A stretch of DNA of 64,000 bases from contig NZ_JARUBO010000005.1 of the NCBI RefSeq assembly GCF_029626235.1, positions 6,606,001 to 6,670,000 on the forward strand, written 5' to 3'. The notes below the pieces were generated by a model, which was not told where the DNA came from, made no database searches, and saw only the letters and a program-made list of their open reading frames with translations. Positions within the stretch are counted from its first letter, which is position 1; each line of letters begins with the position of its first letter. The translations under genes were made by a program, and so were the position numbers. This DNA is from Micromonospora sp. WMMD1120 (GTDB lineage Bacteria; Actinomycetota; Actinomycetes; Mycobacteriales; Micromonosporaceae). Below are positions 56,802 to 64,000 of this stretch, in pieces.

Positions 56802-57974
56802 TCAGAAGGGTCCGCCGGCCCGGCTGGCCTGGTCGATCAGTCCGGCGAGCAGGGCGGTACGCGGGACCACCGTATCGAGGTCCAGCCACTCCGACGGGCT
56901 GTGGTCGGCGCCGCCGACCGGGCCCAGCCCGTCCAGCACTGCCGCACCCGCCTCGGCCAGCAGATTCGCGTCGGCACCCCCACCGGTGGCGGTGTGCGAC
57001 AGCGGGATGCCCAGCGCCGCGCCGACCTTCGCGGCCAGCTCGGTGAGCCAACGGCTGGTGGGGTTCGGCTCCCAGGGTGGGGTCGGCGCGTGCACGACCA
57101 GTTCGGCGCGGACCCCGGCGACGATCGGTGCCGCCGCCAGCCGACGGATCTCGGCCAGGGCGGCCTCGTACTCGCCGGTGCGCCAGGCCCGCAGGTCGAC
57201 CAGCATCCGGGCGCGATCGGCGATCACGTTGGGTCGGTCTCCTGCCCGCAGGTGCCCGACGTTGACCGTCACCCCGGCCCAGCGGCCGTTGAGGGCGTCC
57301 AGCGCGACGGTCAGCCGGGCCGCCGCGAGCAACGCGTTGGCGCCGCGCTCCGGCTCGATGCCGGCGTGTGCGGCGCGGCCGTGCAGGGTGACCTCCAGCT
57401 CCGCGACACCCTTGCGCGCGGAGACCAGGTCGCCGTTGTCCCGCGCGCACTCCAGACAGAGCGCGAAGTCCACCTGCGATCCGAGGCCCCGAAGGAGGGC
57501 CCGGCTGCCGGGCGAGCCGATCTCCTCGTCCGGGGTGCAGACCAGGATCAGCTCGCCGTACTCGGCCAGACCAAGCCCGGTCAGGACCTCGATCGCGGCC
57601 AGCCCGGCCAGGACGCCGCCCTTGTCGTCGCTCACCCCCGGGCCGTACGCCCGCCCGTCTCGCACACGGAACGGGCGGGCGGCGGCCGTGCCGGGCGGGA
57701 ACACCGTGTCCAGGTGGCCCGCGAGCAGGATCCGGCGGGTGCCGCGGCCCCGGCGGCGGGCGGTCAGCACGTCACCCAGCGGTGTGCCCGTCGGGTCGAC
57801 GACGGGTGTCCGCTCGACCGCCAGGCCGGCGGCCAGGCACCAGGTCTGGACGAGATCGGCGGCGGCGCGCAGCCCGTCGACCTGACCGGACCCGGAGTCG
57901 ATGCCGACCAGTTCGGCCAGCCGCTTCTCATAGGTCGTGAGCCGGTCGCCGGCGGCGGCAATGAGCAGGTCCAT
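56802..57974 (-). CDS. M20 metallopeptidase (glutamate carboxypeptidase-like)
   Basis: 390 aa, no signal peptide. Metal ligands: LAGHLDTVFPPG (His, Asp), GVSDDKGGVLAGLAA (bridging Asp), VCTPDEEIGSPGSR (catalytic and ligand Glu), then CLECARDNGD and the final GADHSPSEWLDL (His). The dimerisation (lid) domain lies at about 185-290. It resembles Pseudomonas carboxypeptidase G2, which removes C-terminal glutamate from folates and N-acyl amino acids. The ATG at 57974 overlaps the stop of the ABC ATPase gene, so transport and hydrolysis are coupled. Confidence 0.9.
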   Translation of the reverse strand: MDLLIAAAGDRLTTYEKRLAELVGIDSGSGQVDGLRAAADLVQTWCLAAGLAVERTPVVDPTGTPLGDVLTARRRGRGTRRILLAGHLDTVFPPGTAAARPFRVRDGRAYGPGVSDDKGGVLAGLAAIEVLTGLGLAEYGELILVCTPDEEIGSPGSRALLRGLGSQVDFALCLECARDNGDLVSARKGVAELEVTLHGRAAHAGIEPERGANALLAAARLTVALDALNGRWAGVTVNVGHLRAGDRPNVIADRARMLVDLRAWRTGEYEAALAEIRRLAAAPIVAGVRAELVVHAPTPPWEPNPTSRWLTELAAKVGAALGIPLSHTATGGGADANLLAEAGAAVLDGLGPVGGADHSPSEWLDLDTVVPRTALLAGLIDQASRAGGPF

Positions 57975-58783
57975 CAGAGCACCTTGTCCAGGAAGGCACG
58001 GGTGCGGTCGTGCCGGGGGTTGCTCAGCACCTCCGCCGGTGGACCGGACTCCACGACCACACCGCCGTCGAGGAAGGCGACCGAGTCGGCCACCTCCCGG
58101 GCGAAGCCCATCTCATGGGTCACCACGACCATTGTCATACCGTCGACGGCGAGGCCCTTCATCACCTCCAACACGTCACCCACGAGTTCGGGATCGAGCG
58201 CCGAGGTGGGCTCGTCGAAGAGCATCAGCTTCGGATGCATGGCCAGCGCCCGGGCGATCGCCACCCGCTGCTGCTGCCCGCCGGAGAGCTGCCCCGGGTA
58301 CGCCCCCGCCTTCTGCGCCAGTCCGACCCGCTCCAACAGCCGGACGGCTTCGGCGCGGGCCGCCTCGGGGGCGGTGCCGAGCACCCGGATCGGCGCCTCG
58401 ATCACGTTGCCCAGGGCGGTCAGGTGTGGAAAGAGGTTGAACCGCTGGAACACCATCCCGATGTCCCGCCGACGGCGGGCGACCTCGCGGGGTTTCAGCT
58501 CGTACAGCTTCTCGCCGCTGCGGCGGTAGCCGACCAGCTCGCCGTCAACCCAGAGCTGACCGCCGTCGATGCGTTCAAGGTGGTTGACGCAGCGCAGGAA
58601 GGTGGACTTGCCGGAGCCCGAGGGGCCGAGCAGGCAGGACACCTCGCCGGGTGCGATCGCGAGGTCGATGCCGCTGAGCACCTCGAGCGGGCCGAACCGT
58701 TTGGTGACCGCCTCGGCCCGGACCATTGCCGGCACCGCTGTGGTCGTCGCGGGCCCGACGCCGGGACGTTCGACGGCCGTCAT
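57974..58783 (-). CDS. Polar amino acid ABC importer ATPase
   Basis: 269 aa. Walker [11 protein letters not shown]-loop [11 protein letters not shown], signature [16 protein letters not shown], Walker [15 protein letters not shown] and H-loop VVTHEMGFA: the GlnQ/HisP pattern. The ATG at 58783 has GGGGAGGAG upstream and overlaps the permease stop by 4 bp; an upstream in-frame start at 58834 would fall inside the permease gene. Confidence 0.93.
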   Translation of the reverse strand: MTAVERPGVGPATTTAVPAMVRAEAVTKRFGPLEVLSGIDLAIAPGEVSCLLGPSGSGKSTFLRCVNHLERIDGGQLWVDGELVGYRRSGEKLYELKPREVARRRRDIGMVFQRFNLFPHLTALGNVIEAPIRVLGTAPEAARAEAVRLLERVGLAQKAGAYPGQLSGGQQQRVAIARALAMHPKLMLFDEPTSALDPELVGDVLEVMKGLAVDGMTMVVVTHEMGFAREVADSVAFLDGGVVVESGPPAEVLSNPRHDRTRAFLDKVL

Positions 58784-59631
58784 CGCACTCCTCCCCTGCT
58801 GAAGCCGCGGCCGAACCGCCGTTCGATCGCCCACTGCCCAGCGGAGAGCAGGCTCACCAGCGCCAGGTACCAGATGGCGGCGACCGTCAGCAGCGGGATC
58901 ACCTTGTAGTTGCCCTGGTAGACGGTCTGCACGGCGGTCATCAGGTCCCGCCCGGCGATGATCGAGACCAGTGCGGTGGATTTGAGCATGGTGATCGTCT
59001 CGTTGCCCATCGGTGGGATGATCACCCGCATCGCCTGGGGCAGCACCACCCGGCGCAGGGTGAGCGTGGGGCTCATGCCGAGCGCCGCGGCCGCCTCGGT
59101 CTGGCCCTGGTCGACGGCCAGGATGCCGCCCCGGATGACCTCGCAGGCGTACGCCATCTCGTTGAGCGACAGCGCCAGGACGGCGGCTACCGTGCCGGTG
59201 ATCACGACGCTGGTCGGCTGGTCGAACAGGACGGTTCCGGTGAACGGCACGCTCAACGTCAGCCGGGGGAAGAGCGCGCCGAGGAACCCGAAGAAGATGA
59301 TCTGGACGAGCAGGGGTGTGCCGCGGAAGACCCAGACGAAGGCCCAGGAGACGCCGCGCAGCACGGGGTTGGGCGACAGCCGCAGCACGGCGAGCAGGAC
59401 ACCACCGGCTGTGCCCAGCACCATCGCCAGCACGGTGAGCCAGAGCGTGGTGACCACGCCCTCGAGGATGTAGTCCTTGAACAGGTAGTCGCCGATGGTG
59501 CCGGGTTCGAGGTTGGGGCTGTCCAGCAGCGCCCGGAGGAACAGGGCCGCCAGGCCGACCACGAGCAGCGCGGTCAGCCAGCGTCCGTAGTGCCGTACGG
59601 GGACCACCCGCACGGCCTCGACGTCGCTCAT
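58780..59631 (-). CDS. Polar amino acid ABC importer permease
   Basis: 283 aa. HisMQ-type permease with about five helices after a 30-residue cytoplasmic lead. [15 protein letters not shown] and [25 protein letters not shown] are the family signatures, the latter the ATPase-docking EAA loop. AGGAGA precedes ATG 59631. One permease gene serves as a homodimer. Confidence 0.92.
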   Translation of the reverse strand: MSDVEAVRVVPVRHYGRWLTALLVVGLAALFLRALLDSPNLEPGTIGDYLFKDYILEGVVTTLWLTVLAMVLGTAGGVLLAVLRLSPNPVLRGVSWAFVWVFRGTPLLVQIIFFGFLGALFPRLTLSVPFTGTVLFDQPTSVVITGTVAAVLALSLNEMAYACEVIRGGILAVDQGQTEAAAALGMSPTLTLRRVVLPQAMRVIIPPMGNETITMLKSTALVSIIAGRDLMTAVQTVYQGNYKVIPLLTVAAIWYLALVSLLSAGQWAIERRFGRGFSRGGVR

Positions 59632-59658
59632 GTCGGAGTCTCCTGGGAAGACGGTGGG

Positions 59659-59719
59659 CGGTCGCCGGGTGCCTTCCGGGCCCGCCCTCACGGTGTCGAA
59701 AGGGGCACCCGGCGACCGC
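59659..59719 (-). terminator. Long hairpin between binding-protein and permease genes
   Basis: Arms of about 15 nt (CGGTCGCCGGGTGCC and GGCACCCGGCGACCG) flank a 30-nt loop in the 114-nt gap after the binding-protein gene. It probably stabilises that message or reduces read-through to the permease, a common way to make more binding protein than channel. Confidence 0.6.
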
Positions 59720-59745
59720 GGTTCAGGGGGTCGCCTCCGCCGGGA

Positions 59746-60687
59746 TCAGTCGATGGCCTGGTCGATCGTGGCCTGCTTGACGGCGATCGGGCTCTGCTTC
59801 CACCGGCTGAGGATCTTGGCGTACGTTCCGTCGTCGATCAGCGACTGCACGGCGGCCCGGTACGCCTCGGCGACGTCCTTCTCGCCCTTGCGGAAGCCGA
59901 ACCCGTTCGGGCTGGCCAGCCAGCCGTTGGGTGCGCTCGGGTCCTCCACCAGGTCGGCCTTGCCGGCCAGCGTGTCAGCGGTGTCCACCAGGTTGACCTT
60001 CGTGGCGGCGACCACCTCCACGTTGCCGGCGATCAACGCCTGCACCGCCTGCGGGTTCTCCGGGTATTCCCTGACCTCGACGGCCTTGCCGGCGCAGCTG
60101 GCCGTCGAGTACGCAGCCAGGTTCTTCGCCTGATTGCTCGCCTTCTGTACGGCGACCTTGCGGCCGCACAGGTCGGCGACGGCCTTGATGCCGAGCGGGT
60201 TGCCGGTACGCACGAGGAAGCCGGTGCCGGAGGCGGAGTAGTCGACGAAGGTGGCGACCTGTTGCCGTTCCTTCTTGTCGGTGATGCCGCCGGCGATGGC
60301 GTCGTACTTGCCGGCCTGCAGGCCGGGCACCAGGCCGTCGAAGGGTTGTTGGGTGAAGGTGGCCTTGAGGCCGAGTCGGGCGGATGCGGCGAGGAACAGG
60401 TCGTGGTCCAGACCCGTGAACTCGTCGGTCCGGCCCTCCTGCTTGAAGTCGATGAACGGCTCGTACGGAGCGTTGGTGGCGACCGTGACCGCACCCCGGC
60501 CGCGCAGGTCGGCAGGGACCTTCCGGGCGAGGTCGGCGTTGGTGCCGATCGGGCCGACGCCCTCGACGGTGACGGTGACGGTGGACGCCTCGCCACCGGA
60601 GCCGGCAGCGGTGGTGCCGCCGCAACCGACGGTGGCGGCGAGGAGAGTCGCGGCCAGGGTGGCCAGGGTGAACTGACGGGTACGCAT
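59746..60687 (-). CDS. Amino-acid ABC importer substrate-binding lipoprotein
   Basis: 313 aa. Lipobox AATVGCGG with Cys22. SBP_bac_3 family: VTVATNAPYEPFIDFKQEG, FTGLDHDLFLAASARLGLKA, QPFDGLVPGLQAGKYDAIAGGITDKKERQQ, and VADLCGRKVAVQKASNQ. It captures a polar amino acid or derivative outside the membrane. With the M20 carboxypeptidase in the operon, a conjugated amino acid is plausible. ATG 60687 has GGAAGG upstream. A palindromic operator lies in the 90-nt gap before it. Confidence 0.92.
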   Translation of the reverse strand: MRTRQFTLATLAATLLAATVGCGGTTAAGSGGEASTVTVTVEGVGPIGTNADLARKVPADLRGRGAVTVATNAPYEPFIDFKQEGRTDEFTGLDHDLFLAASARLGLKATFTQQPFDGLVPGLQAGKYDAIAGGITDKKERQQVATFVDYSASGTGFLVRTGNPLGIKAVADLCGRKVAVQKASNQAKNLAAYSTASCAGKAVEVREYPENPQAVQALIAGNVEVVAATKVNLVDTADTLAGKADLVEDPSAPNGWLASPNGFGFRKGEKDVAEAYRAAVQSLIDDGTYAKILSRWKQSPIAVKQATIDQAID

Positions 60688-60754
60688 GGGGGGTCCTTCC
60701 GGGTGCCCGACGAACCAGCACCCGGACTGTAACGCACATTACGATTTCTGTGGG

Positions 60755-60772
60755 GTTACAGTTTTCTGTAAC
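60755..60772 (-). promoter_or_regulatory. Palindromic operator before the amino-acid importer operon
   Basis: GTTACAG-TTTT-CTGTAAC is a perfect 7-bp inverted repeat. A further CTGTAAC lies at 60727-60733. Both lie in the short gap between the RpiR regulator gene and the binding-protein gene, in the promoter of the importer, so RpiR is the likely binder. Confidence 0.65.
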
Positions 60773-60777
60773 GAGAA

Positions 60778-61707
60778 TCAACCGGTGTGGAACTCCTGCT
60801 GCGCCTGCTCCATCGCCTTCAGACGGGTGCCAGCGACCGGCCCGAGTCGATCGACCACCGCCGCCACCACCGTCTCCACCAGCGCCAACGCCGGCACGAA
60901 GCTGTCATACAGCGACGGTGATTCGACCCGACCGGGCAGCACCACCTCGGCCAGACCGGCCACCGGGGAGAGCCACCGGTCCGTGAACAGCACCACCCGC
61001 GCGCCGCGTGCCGTCACCTCCCGGGCCAACGCCAGGGTCGGCTCCTCGTAGCGACGGAAGTCGAAGAGGACCACCAGGTCCCGCCGACCCACGTCGACCA
61101 GCATGTCGGTGCGCTCCACCGGGCTGACCGGCAACAGCCGGCTGGCCCCGCGCACCTGCATCAGATGCAGCACCAGGTAGTGGGCGAGCAGCCCGGAGAA
61201 CCGGCCGCCGGCCGCGGTGACCCGTAGCTGCTGGTCGGCGATGAGTCGGGCCGCGGCGTCCAGTTCGCCCTGCGGCAGCTCGACGAGGGTGCGGGCGACC
61301 GCCTCGGGCAGGCTGTCCGCCGCGCGGGCCAGCGCGCCCGTCGACGGATAGCTGGCCCGCTCCGCCGCCCGGTACGCGGTCAGCGGCGAGGTCTCCCGCT
61401 CGGTCAGCTCGTCGCGCAACGCCCGCTGGAACTCCGGGTAGCCGCCGAAACCGAGCCGACCCAGGAAACGCAGCACCGTCGGCGCGCTCACCTCGGCGCG
61501 TTCGGCCAGCGTCGCCACGGTGCCGAGCCCGGCGGCCGGATAGTCGGCGAGCAGGGCACGCGCGACCTTCCGTTCAGCCGGGCTGCACTCACCCACGCGC
61601 TGCCGGACCAGGGCGGCGACACCCACCCCACGCGGCTCGTCCGGCGCGGGACCGCCCAGGTGGTCGCCCGCCTCGGTCACCTCGGCCCGCTGATCGGATG
61701 TCGACAC
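60778..61707 (-). CDS. MurR/RpiR family transcriptional regulator
   Basis: 309 aa. N-terminal helix-turn-helix at about 30-105 (CSPAERKVARALLADYPAAG ... AEVSAPTVLRFLGRLGFGGYPEFQRALRDEL) and a C-terminal SIS sugar-phosphate-binding domain at about 150-280 (LPQGELDAAARLIADQQLRV, FSGLLAHYLVLHL). SIS-type ligands are usually phosphosugars, which makes its pairing with an amino-acid importer notable. GTG start at 61707. Same strand as the importer operon, 90 nt upstream. Confidence 0.92.
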   Translation of the reverse strand: MSTSDQRAEVTEAGDHLGGPAPDEPRGVGVAALVRQRVGECSPAERKVARALLADYPAAGLGTVATLAERAEVSAPTVLRFLGRLGFGGYPEFQRALRDELTERETSPLTAYRAAERASYPSTGALARAADSLPEAVARTLVELPQGELDAAARLIADQQLRVTAAGGRFSGLLAHYLVLHLMQVRGASRLLPVSPVERTDMLVDVGRRDLVVLFDFRRYEEPTLALAREVTARGARVVLFTDRWLSPVAGLAEVVLPGRVESPSLYDSFVPALALVETVVAAVVDRLGPVAGTRLKAMEQAQQEFHTG

Positions 61708-61748
61708 GCAGCCGAGCCTAACGGGCGACGACCTCTCACCCGGTGCCG

Positions 61749-61793
61749 CGACGTGACGGTGACCCTCGGCAGCCGAGCGTCACCGTCACGTCG
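61749..61793 (-). terminator. Long hairpin after the cyanophycinase-like gene
   Basis: A perfect 14-bp stem (CGACGTGACGGTGA and TCACCGTCACGTCG) closes a 17-nt loop that itself holds a 5-bp stem (CTCGG-CAG-CCGAG). It sits 12 nt after the stop of the cyanophycinase-like gene and before the RpiR gene. Confidence 0.75.
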
Positions 61794-61804
61794 GACGAAC
61801 CGCC

Positions 61805-63235
61805 CTACGACCTGGCGAGCGCGCAGCTGTAGTCGGTTCCACCCGAGCCGGAGTACGCCTCCAGGTCGACGTAGTAGGTCGCCGAGCCGGACGCGGTGCG
61901 GCTCGTGGACGCCGACTCGTCGGCGCCCGCGCCGTCGTTTGTCGACCGGGCCAGCGTGCTTCCGGTCGAGCTGAGCAGGTAGAGGTCGGCGTCGTACGCG
62001 CCGGGCACCGCGCAGGTCACCGTCAACGTCTGCCCACTGGCCAGGATGACGGCGAAGTAGTCCCGGTCACTGCCACTCTTCATGTCTCCGGTGATGGTCA
62101 ACGGATAGCCGAGAGCCCGCACGTCGTTGGCCTCGGCGCGTGAGTCGTTCGGCTCCCTCTCGGGGTAGCCGGACCCGCCGCCGGGCGGCGCAGTGCCGCA
62201 GTCGGTCACCGGGGTGCCACTGTAGAGGCTGCTGCTGGGCACCCCGTTGGTCACGCTCTTCAGGTAGTAACCGCAGGTGGGGCGGTTGGCGAAATCGTAG
62301 GTCTGACCGGTGGTCAGCTTCCAGATCTTGAAGTTGGCGTAGGTCAACGGCCGCCCCGGGGCGGCCACCTCAGGCTGGTGGTCGCCGAGCACCACGTACG
62401 CGCTGGGCCCGGTGAGGGTGGCCAGGCCGTTGCGGTCGATGAAGAGCGAGGCGCCCTCCTCCACCCCGACACCCCACGCCCTGCCCCCGCTGCTGCGGCC
62501 GTCCTGGACGGCACGAGCCACGAACGCCATGAGCCGACCCATCCGGTCCCGGGTGACGAAGTGCGAGTCGTTGATGGTGTTGGCGTAGTTCGGCCAGCGG
62601 AACATCCCGGTGGTGAACGTCAACGAGGAGTCGTACGGGTCGTCGAGCGCGATGTCCGAGGTGGCGCTGCCGCCGCAGGCGTCGTACACGATGTCGCTGT
62701 TGACGTGGTGCCCGGCGCTGCCGCCGCCGACGCCGCCACCCTTGGCCACCACCGACTCGACGGAGGCTTCCAGCGCGGTGCCCTTCCAGGCCACGTAGCG
62801 GCACTGGTCACCGCCGGCGAAGTACACGAACTCGGCGTTGCGGACGTCGGTGTTGACCTGACTGTTGTTACCGTCGCTGGCCGCGGTGAGGGTGAGGGTG
62901 GTGCATGAGTTGACCCCGCTCAGGCCGCTGATCACGTCGCATTCCGGGGTGCCGCTTCCAGAGCCGGCGATGACGACGACGTCGATGGAGCCGGAACCGC
63001 CGCGGATCGCGCCGATCGCCTTGTTCATGGTCGCGGTGATGATGCCGCCCGAGCCGTTCATGGTGAACGCGGGCCCGGACCAACCGGCCCGGCTGACGTC
63101 CGCCGAGCTGCCCTGCCGGACCCGGGTGACCTGGGCTTGCGCCGCGGTCACCCCGATCGGGGCCAGGGTCAGCACTGTCACCGTGGCGGTGAGCACCGCG
63201 AGCCGGACGCGGATGGGATTGGGGTGTTGGAACAT
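61805..63235 (-). CDS. Secreted cyanophycinase-like (S51) peptidase with PPC domain
   Basis: 476 aa. Signal peptide at 1-35. The S51-like domain at about 45-345 has GGDQCRYVAWKGT and the nucleophile elbow GGGVGGGSAGHH with Ser173. DDPYDSSLTFTTGMFRWPNY and VEEGASLFIDRNG correspond to the His/Glu regions of cyanophycinases, which cut Asp-Arg polymers or related peptides. The C-terminal 100 residues form a bacterial pre-peptidase C-terminal (PPC) domain (PEREPNDSRAEAND ... DYFAVILASGQTLTVTC ... ADLYLLSSTG). GGAGG precedes ATG 63235. A second S51-like gene follows upstream. Confidence 0.85.
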   Translation of the reverse strand: MFQHPNPIRVRLAVLTATVTVLTLAPIGVTAAQAQVTRVRQGSSADVSRAGWSGPAFTMNGSGGIITATMNKAIGAIRGGSGSIDVVVIAGSGSGTPECDVISGLSGVNSCTTLTLTAASDGNNSQVNTDVRNAEFVYFAGGDQCRYVAWKGTALEASVESVVAKGGGVGGGSAGHHVNSDIVYDACGGSATSDIALDDPYDSSLTFTTGMFRWPNYANTINDSHFVTRDRMGRLMAFVARAVQDGRSSGGRAWGVGVEEGASLFIDRNGLATLTGPSAYVVLGDHQPEVAAPGRPLTYANFKIWKLTTGQTYDFANRPTCGYYLKSVTNGVPSSSLYSGTPVTDCGTAPPGGGSGYPEREPNDSRAEANDVRALGYPLTITGDMKSGSDRDYFAVILASGQTLTVTCAVPGAYDADLYLLSSTGSTLARSTNDGAGADESASTSRTASGSATYYVDLEAYSGSGGTDYSCALARS

Positions 63236-63376
63236 GGGCACCTCCGAGGGGCCACGAAACGATGAAACAGAAATTACATCCATCGCCGTCATTGCTCAAT
63301 AAGTATGTTCTGTTACACCGCCGTCGACCGCTGCGCCGACAGACCGGGCGGCCGGGGTGGTGGCGCACGCCGTCGC

Positions 63377-63400
63377 CCCGAGGCACCTGGATGCCCCGGG
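63377..63400 (-). terminator. Hairpin between the two cyanophycinase-like genes
   Basis: CCCGAGGCA and TGCCCCGGG arms (9 nt, one mismatch) with a 6-nt loop, 20 nt after the stop of the partial upstream gene. Confidence 0.5.
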
Positions 63401-63420
63401 GTCCGGCGAGCCGGCACGGG

Positions 63421-64000
63421 TCAGGCCGCGCCGATACCGACCACCACGCCGGTGAACGAGGTGACGTCACCGGCCCGCCAGCCGGCGAGGTCCCTGCCAC
63501 GGGCCAACCGCGCCTCGAACCGCGGACTGTTCTCGTACGAGGTGCCGGAGACCGAATCACAGTCCCGGTTGGCGACCAGGCCCTCGGCCAGGCCGACCAT
63601 CTCGTAGTTGTAGAAGACGTCGTCCGACGCTGCGACGGGGCAGGGGCCGGCGGCGGCACGCACCGGCTGCTTGCCGGGCGCGACGACCGGCTGCCAGCGC
63701 TCGGCCCGGTACCGGTCGCCCGTGGTCAGCCGGCTCCACCGAACCCCTTCGATCCCCCAGACCCGCGTGTCGGTCACCCGGGACCGGCGCAGGTCGAGCA
63801 CGCTCACCCCACGCGCGCCCAGCACCCGCAGCGACAGGTGCCGGGTGCCGACGCCGGTCACCTCCAGCGCGGTGTCCTCGTCCAGCCCGAAGACCCGCCG
63901 GTGTCCGGTGTCCGCCGCCAACCGGATCGACCGCGCCTCCCGGCCCCGACGGGAGAAGTGGGTGTCGAGCAGACCCTCGGTGAAGAACCCGAAGCCGCCC
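63421..64000 (-). CDS. Cyanophycinase-like (S51) protein, C-terminal part, cut by window end
   Basis: The last 190 or so residues are in the window; the start lies beyond 64000. GFFTEGLLDTHFSRRGRE, then AADTGHRRVFGLDEDTALEV and GVSVLDLRRSRV, match the C-terminal half of cyanophycinase-type peptidases, where the Asp-Glu-Asp segment (LDEDTA) and the DTHF His are conserved. The remainder (about 110 residues, with Cys in AAGPCPVAAS and NRDCDSV) is an extension like that of other actinobacterial S51 proteins. Signal peptide and nucleophile cannot be seen. It probably shares an origin with the next gene downstream, but lacks its PPC domain. Confidence 0.8.
   Translation of the reverse strand, partial: GGFGFFTEGLLDTHFSRRGREARSIRLAADTGHRRVFGLDEDTALEVTGVGTRHLSLRVLGARGVSVLDLRRSRVTDTRVWGIEGVRWSRLTTGDRYRAERWQPVVAPGKQPVRAAAGPCPVAASDDVFYNYEMVGLAEGLVANRDCDSVSGTSYENSPRFEARLARGRDLAGWRAGDVTSFTGVVVGIGAA

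Overview
The window comes from the chromosome of a high-GC actinobacterium. Micromonosporaceae (Micromonospora-like) is the best guess, from the codon bias, the frequent GTG starts, the many leaderless-looking promoters (a TANNNT -10 about 7-10 nt before the start) and the abundance of secreted, ricin-lectin-tailed plant-polymer hydrolases. No rRNA, tRNA, CRISPR array or intact insertion sequence was seen.

Layout: (1) 1.0-3.2 kb holds a possible small secreted peptide, a JmjC/cupin-type hydroxylase and a secreted trypsin-like protease. (2) 3.6-8.0 kb is a minus-strand operon of three secreted glycosidases (two GH43-type with AbfB domains, one GH5-type with a ricin-type tail) behind a LacI-type operator. 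(3) 8.2-17.7 kb holds a two-component system, a sugar-nucleotide epimerase, a multi-TM protein and a tightly overlapping operon (GT2, DUF2064, methyltransferase, cytochrome b561-molybdopterin oxidoreductase fusion, membrane protein, MTAP-like phosphorylase), then a DM13 protein. CTTACG-N5-CTTACG direct repeats lie in both promoter regions and suggest control by the adjacent OmpR-type regulator. (4) 18.1-20.9 kb holds two tandem feruloyl-esterase/PHB-depolymerase-like enzymes with CBM13 tails. (5) 21.0-23.0 kb holds CutA, a small Cys-containing protein and an FN3-CBM2 protein. (6) 23.1-29.2 kb is a biuret/allophanate-type nitrogen-salvage operon with its GntR regulator. (7) 29.6-35.2 kb is a second polymer-degradation island: an AA10 LPMO behind a CebR-type box, a GH10-CBM13-GH62 xylanase/arabinofuranosidase, and a PETase-like actinobacterial cutinase with a CBM13 tail. 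The last two share a 255-bp identical CBM13 segment.

(8) 35.3-37.7 kb is a scar of foreign DNA: decayed IS256-type and IS630-type transposases flank a lower-GC orphan membrane protein. (9) 37.8-42.1 kb holds an alpha/beta hydrolase, an anti-sigma-type kinase, a GAF-PP2C phosphatase and a secreted propeller-like protein. (10) 42.2-53.0 kb holds a GntR-controlled catabolic unit: a hydrolase and a DJ-1/PfpI protein on one side, and on the other a five-gene carbohydrate-type ABC importer with two different ATPases, an aldehyde dehydrogenase and an iron-type alcohol dehydrogenase. (11) 53.0-56.7 kb holds a DUF985 cupin, a P450-ferredoxin pair, an ECF sigma factor with a SnoaL tail and a DHFR-like reductase. 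(12) 56.8-61.7 kb holds an RpiR regulator, an amino-acid-type ABC importer and an M20 carboxypeptidase, reading as uptake and cleavage of a conjugated amino acid. (13) 61.8-64.0 kb holds two cyanophycinase-like proteins, the second cut by the window end.

Overall this is the accessory genome of a soil saprophyte: extracellular attack on xylan, arabinan, cellulose and cutin under LacI-family repressors, alongside small nitrogen- and carbon-salvage operons. All functional names rest on reading motifs and family resemblance by eye. No database search was possible.
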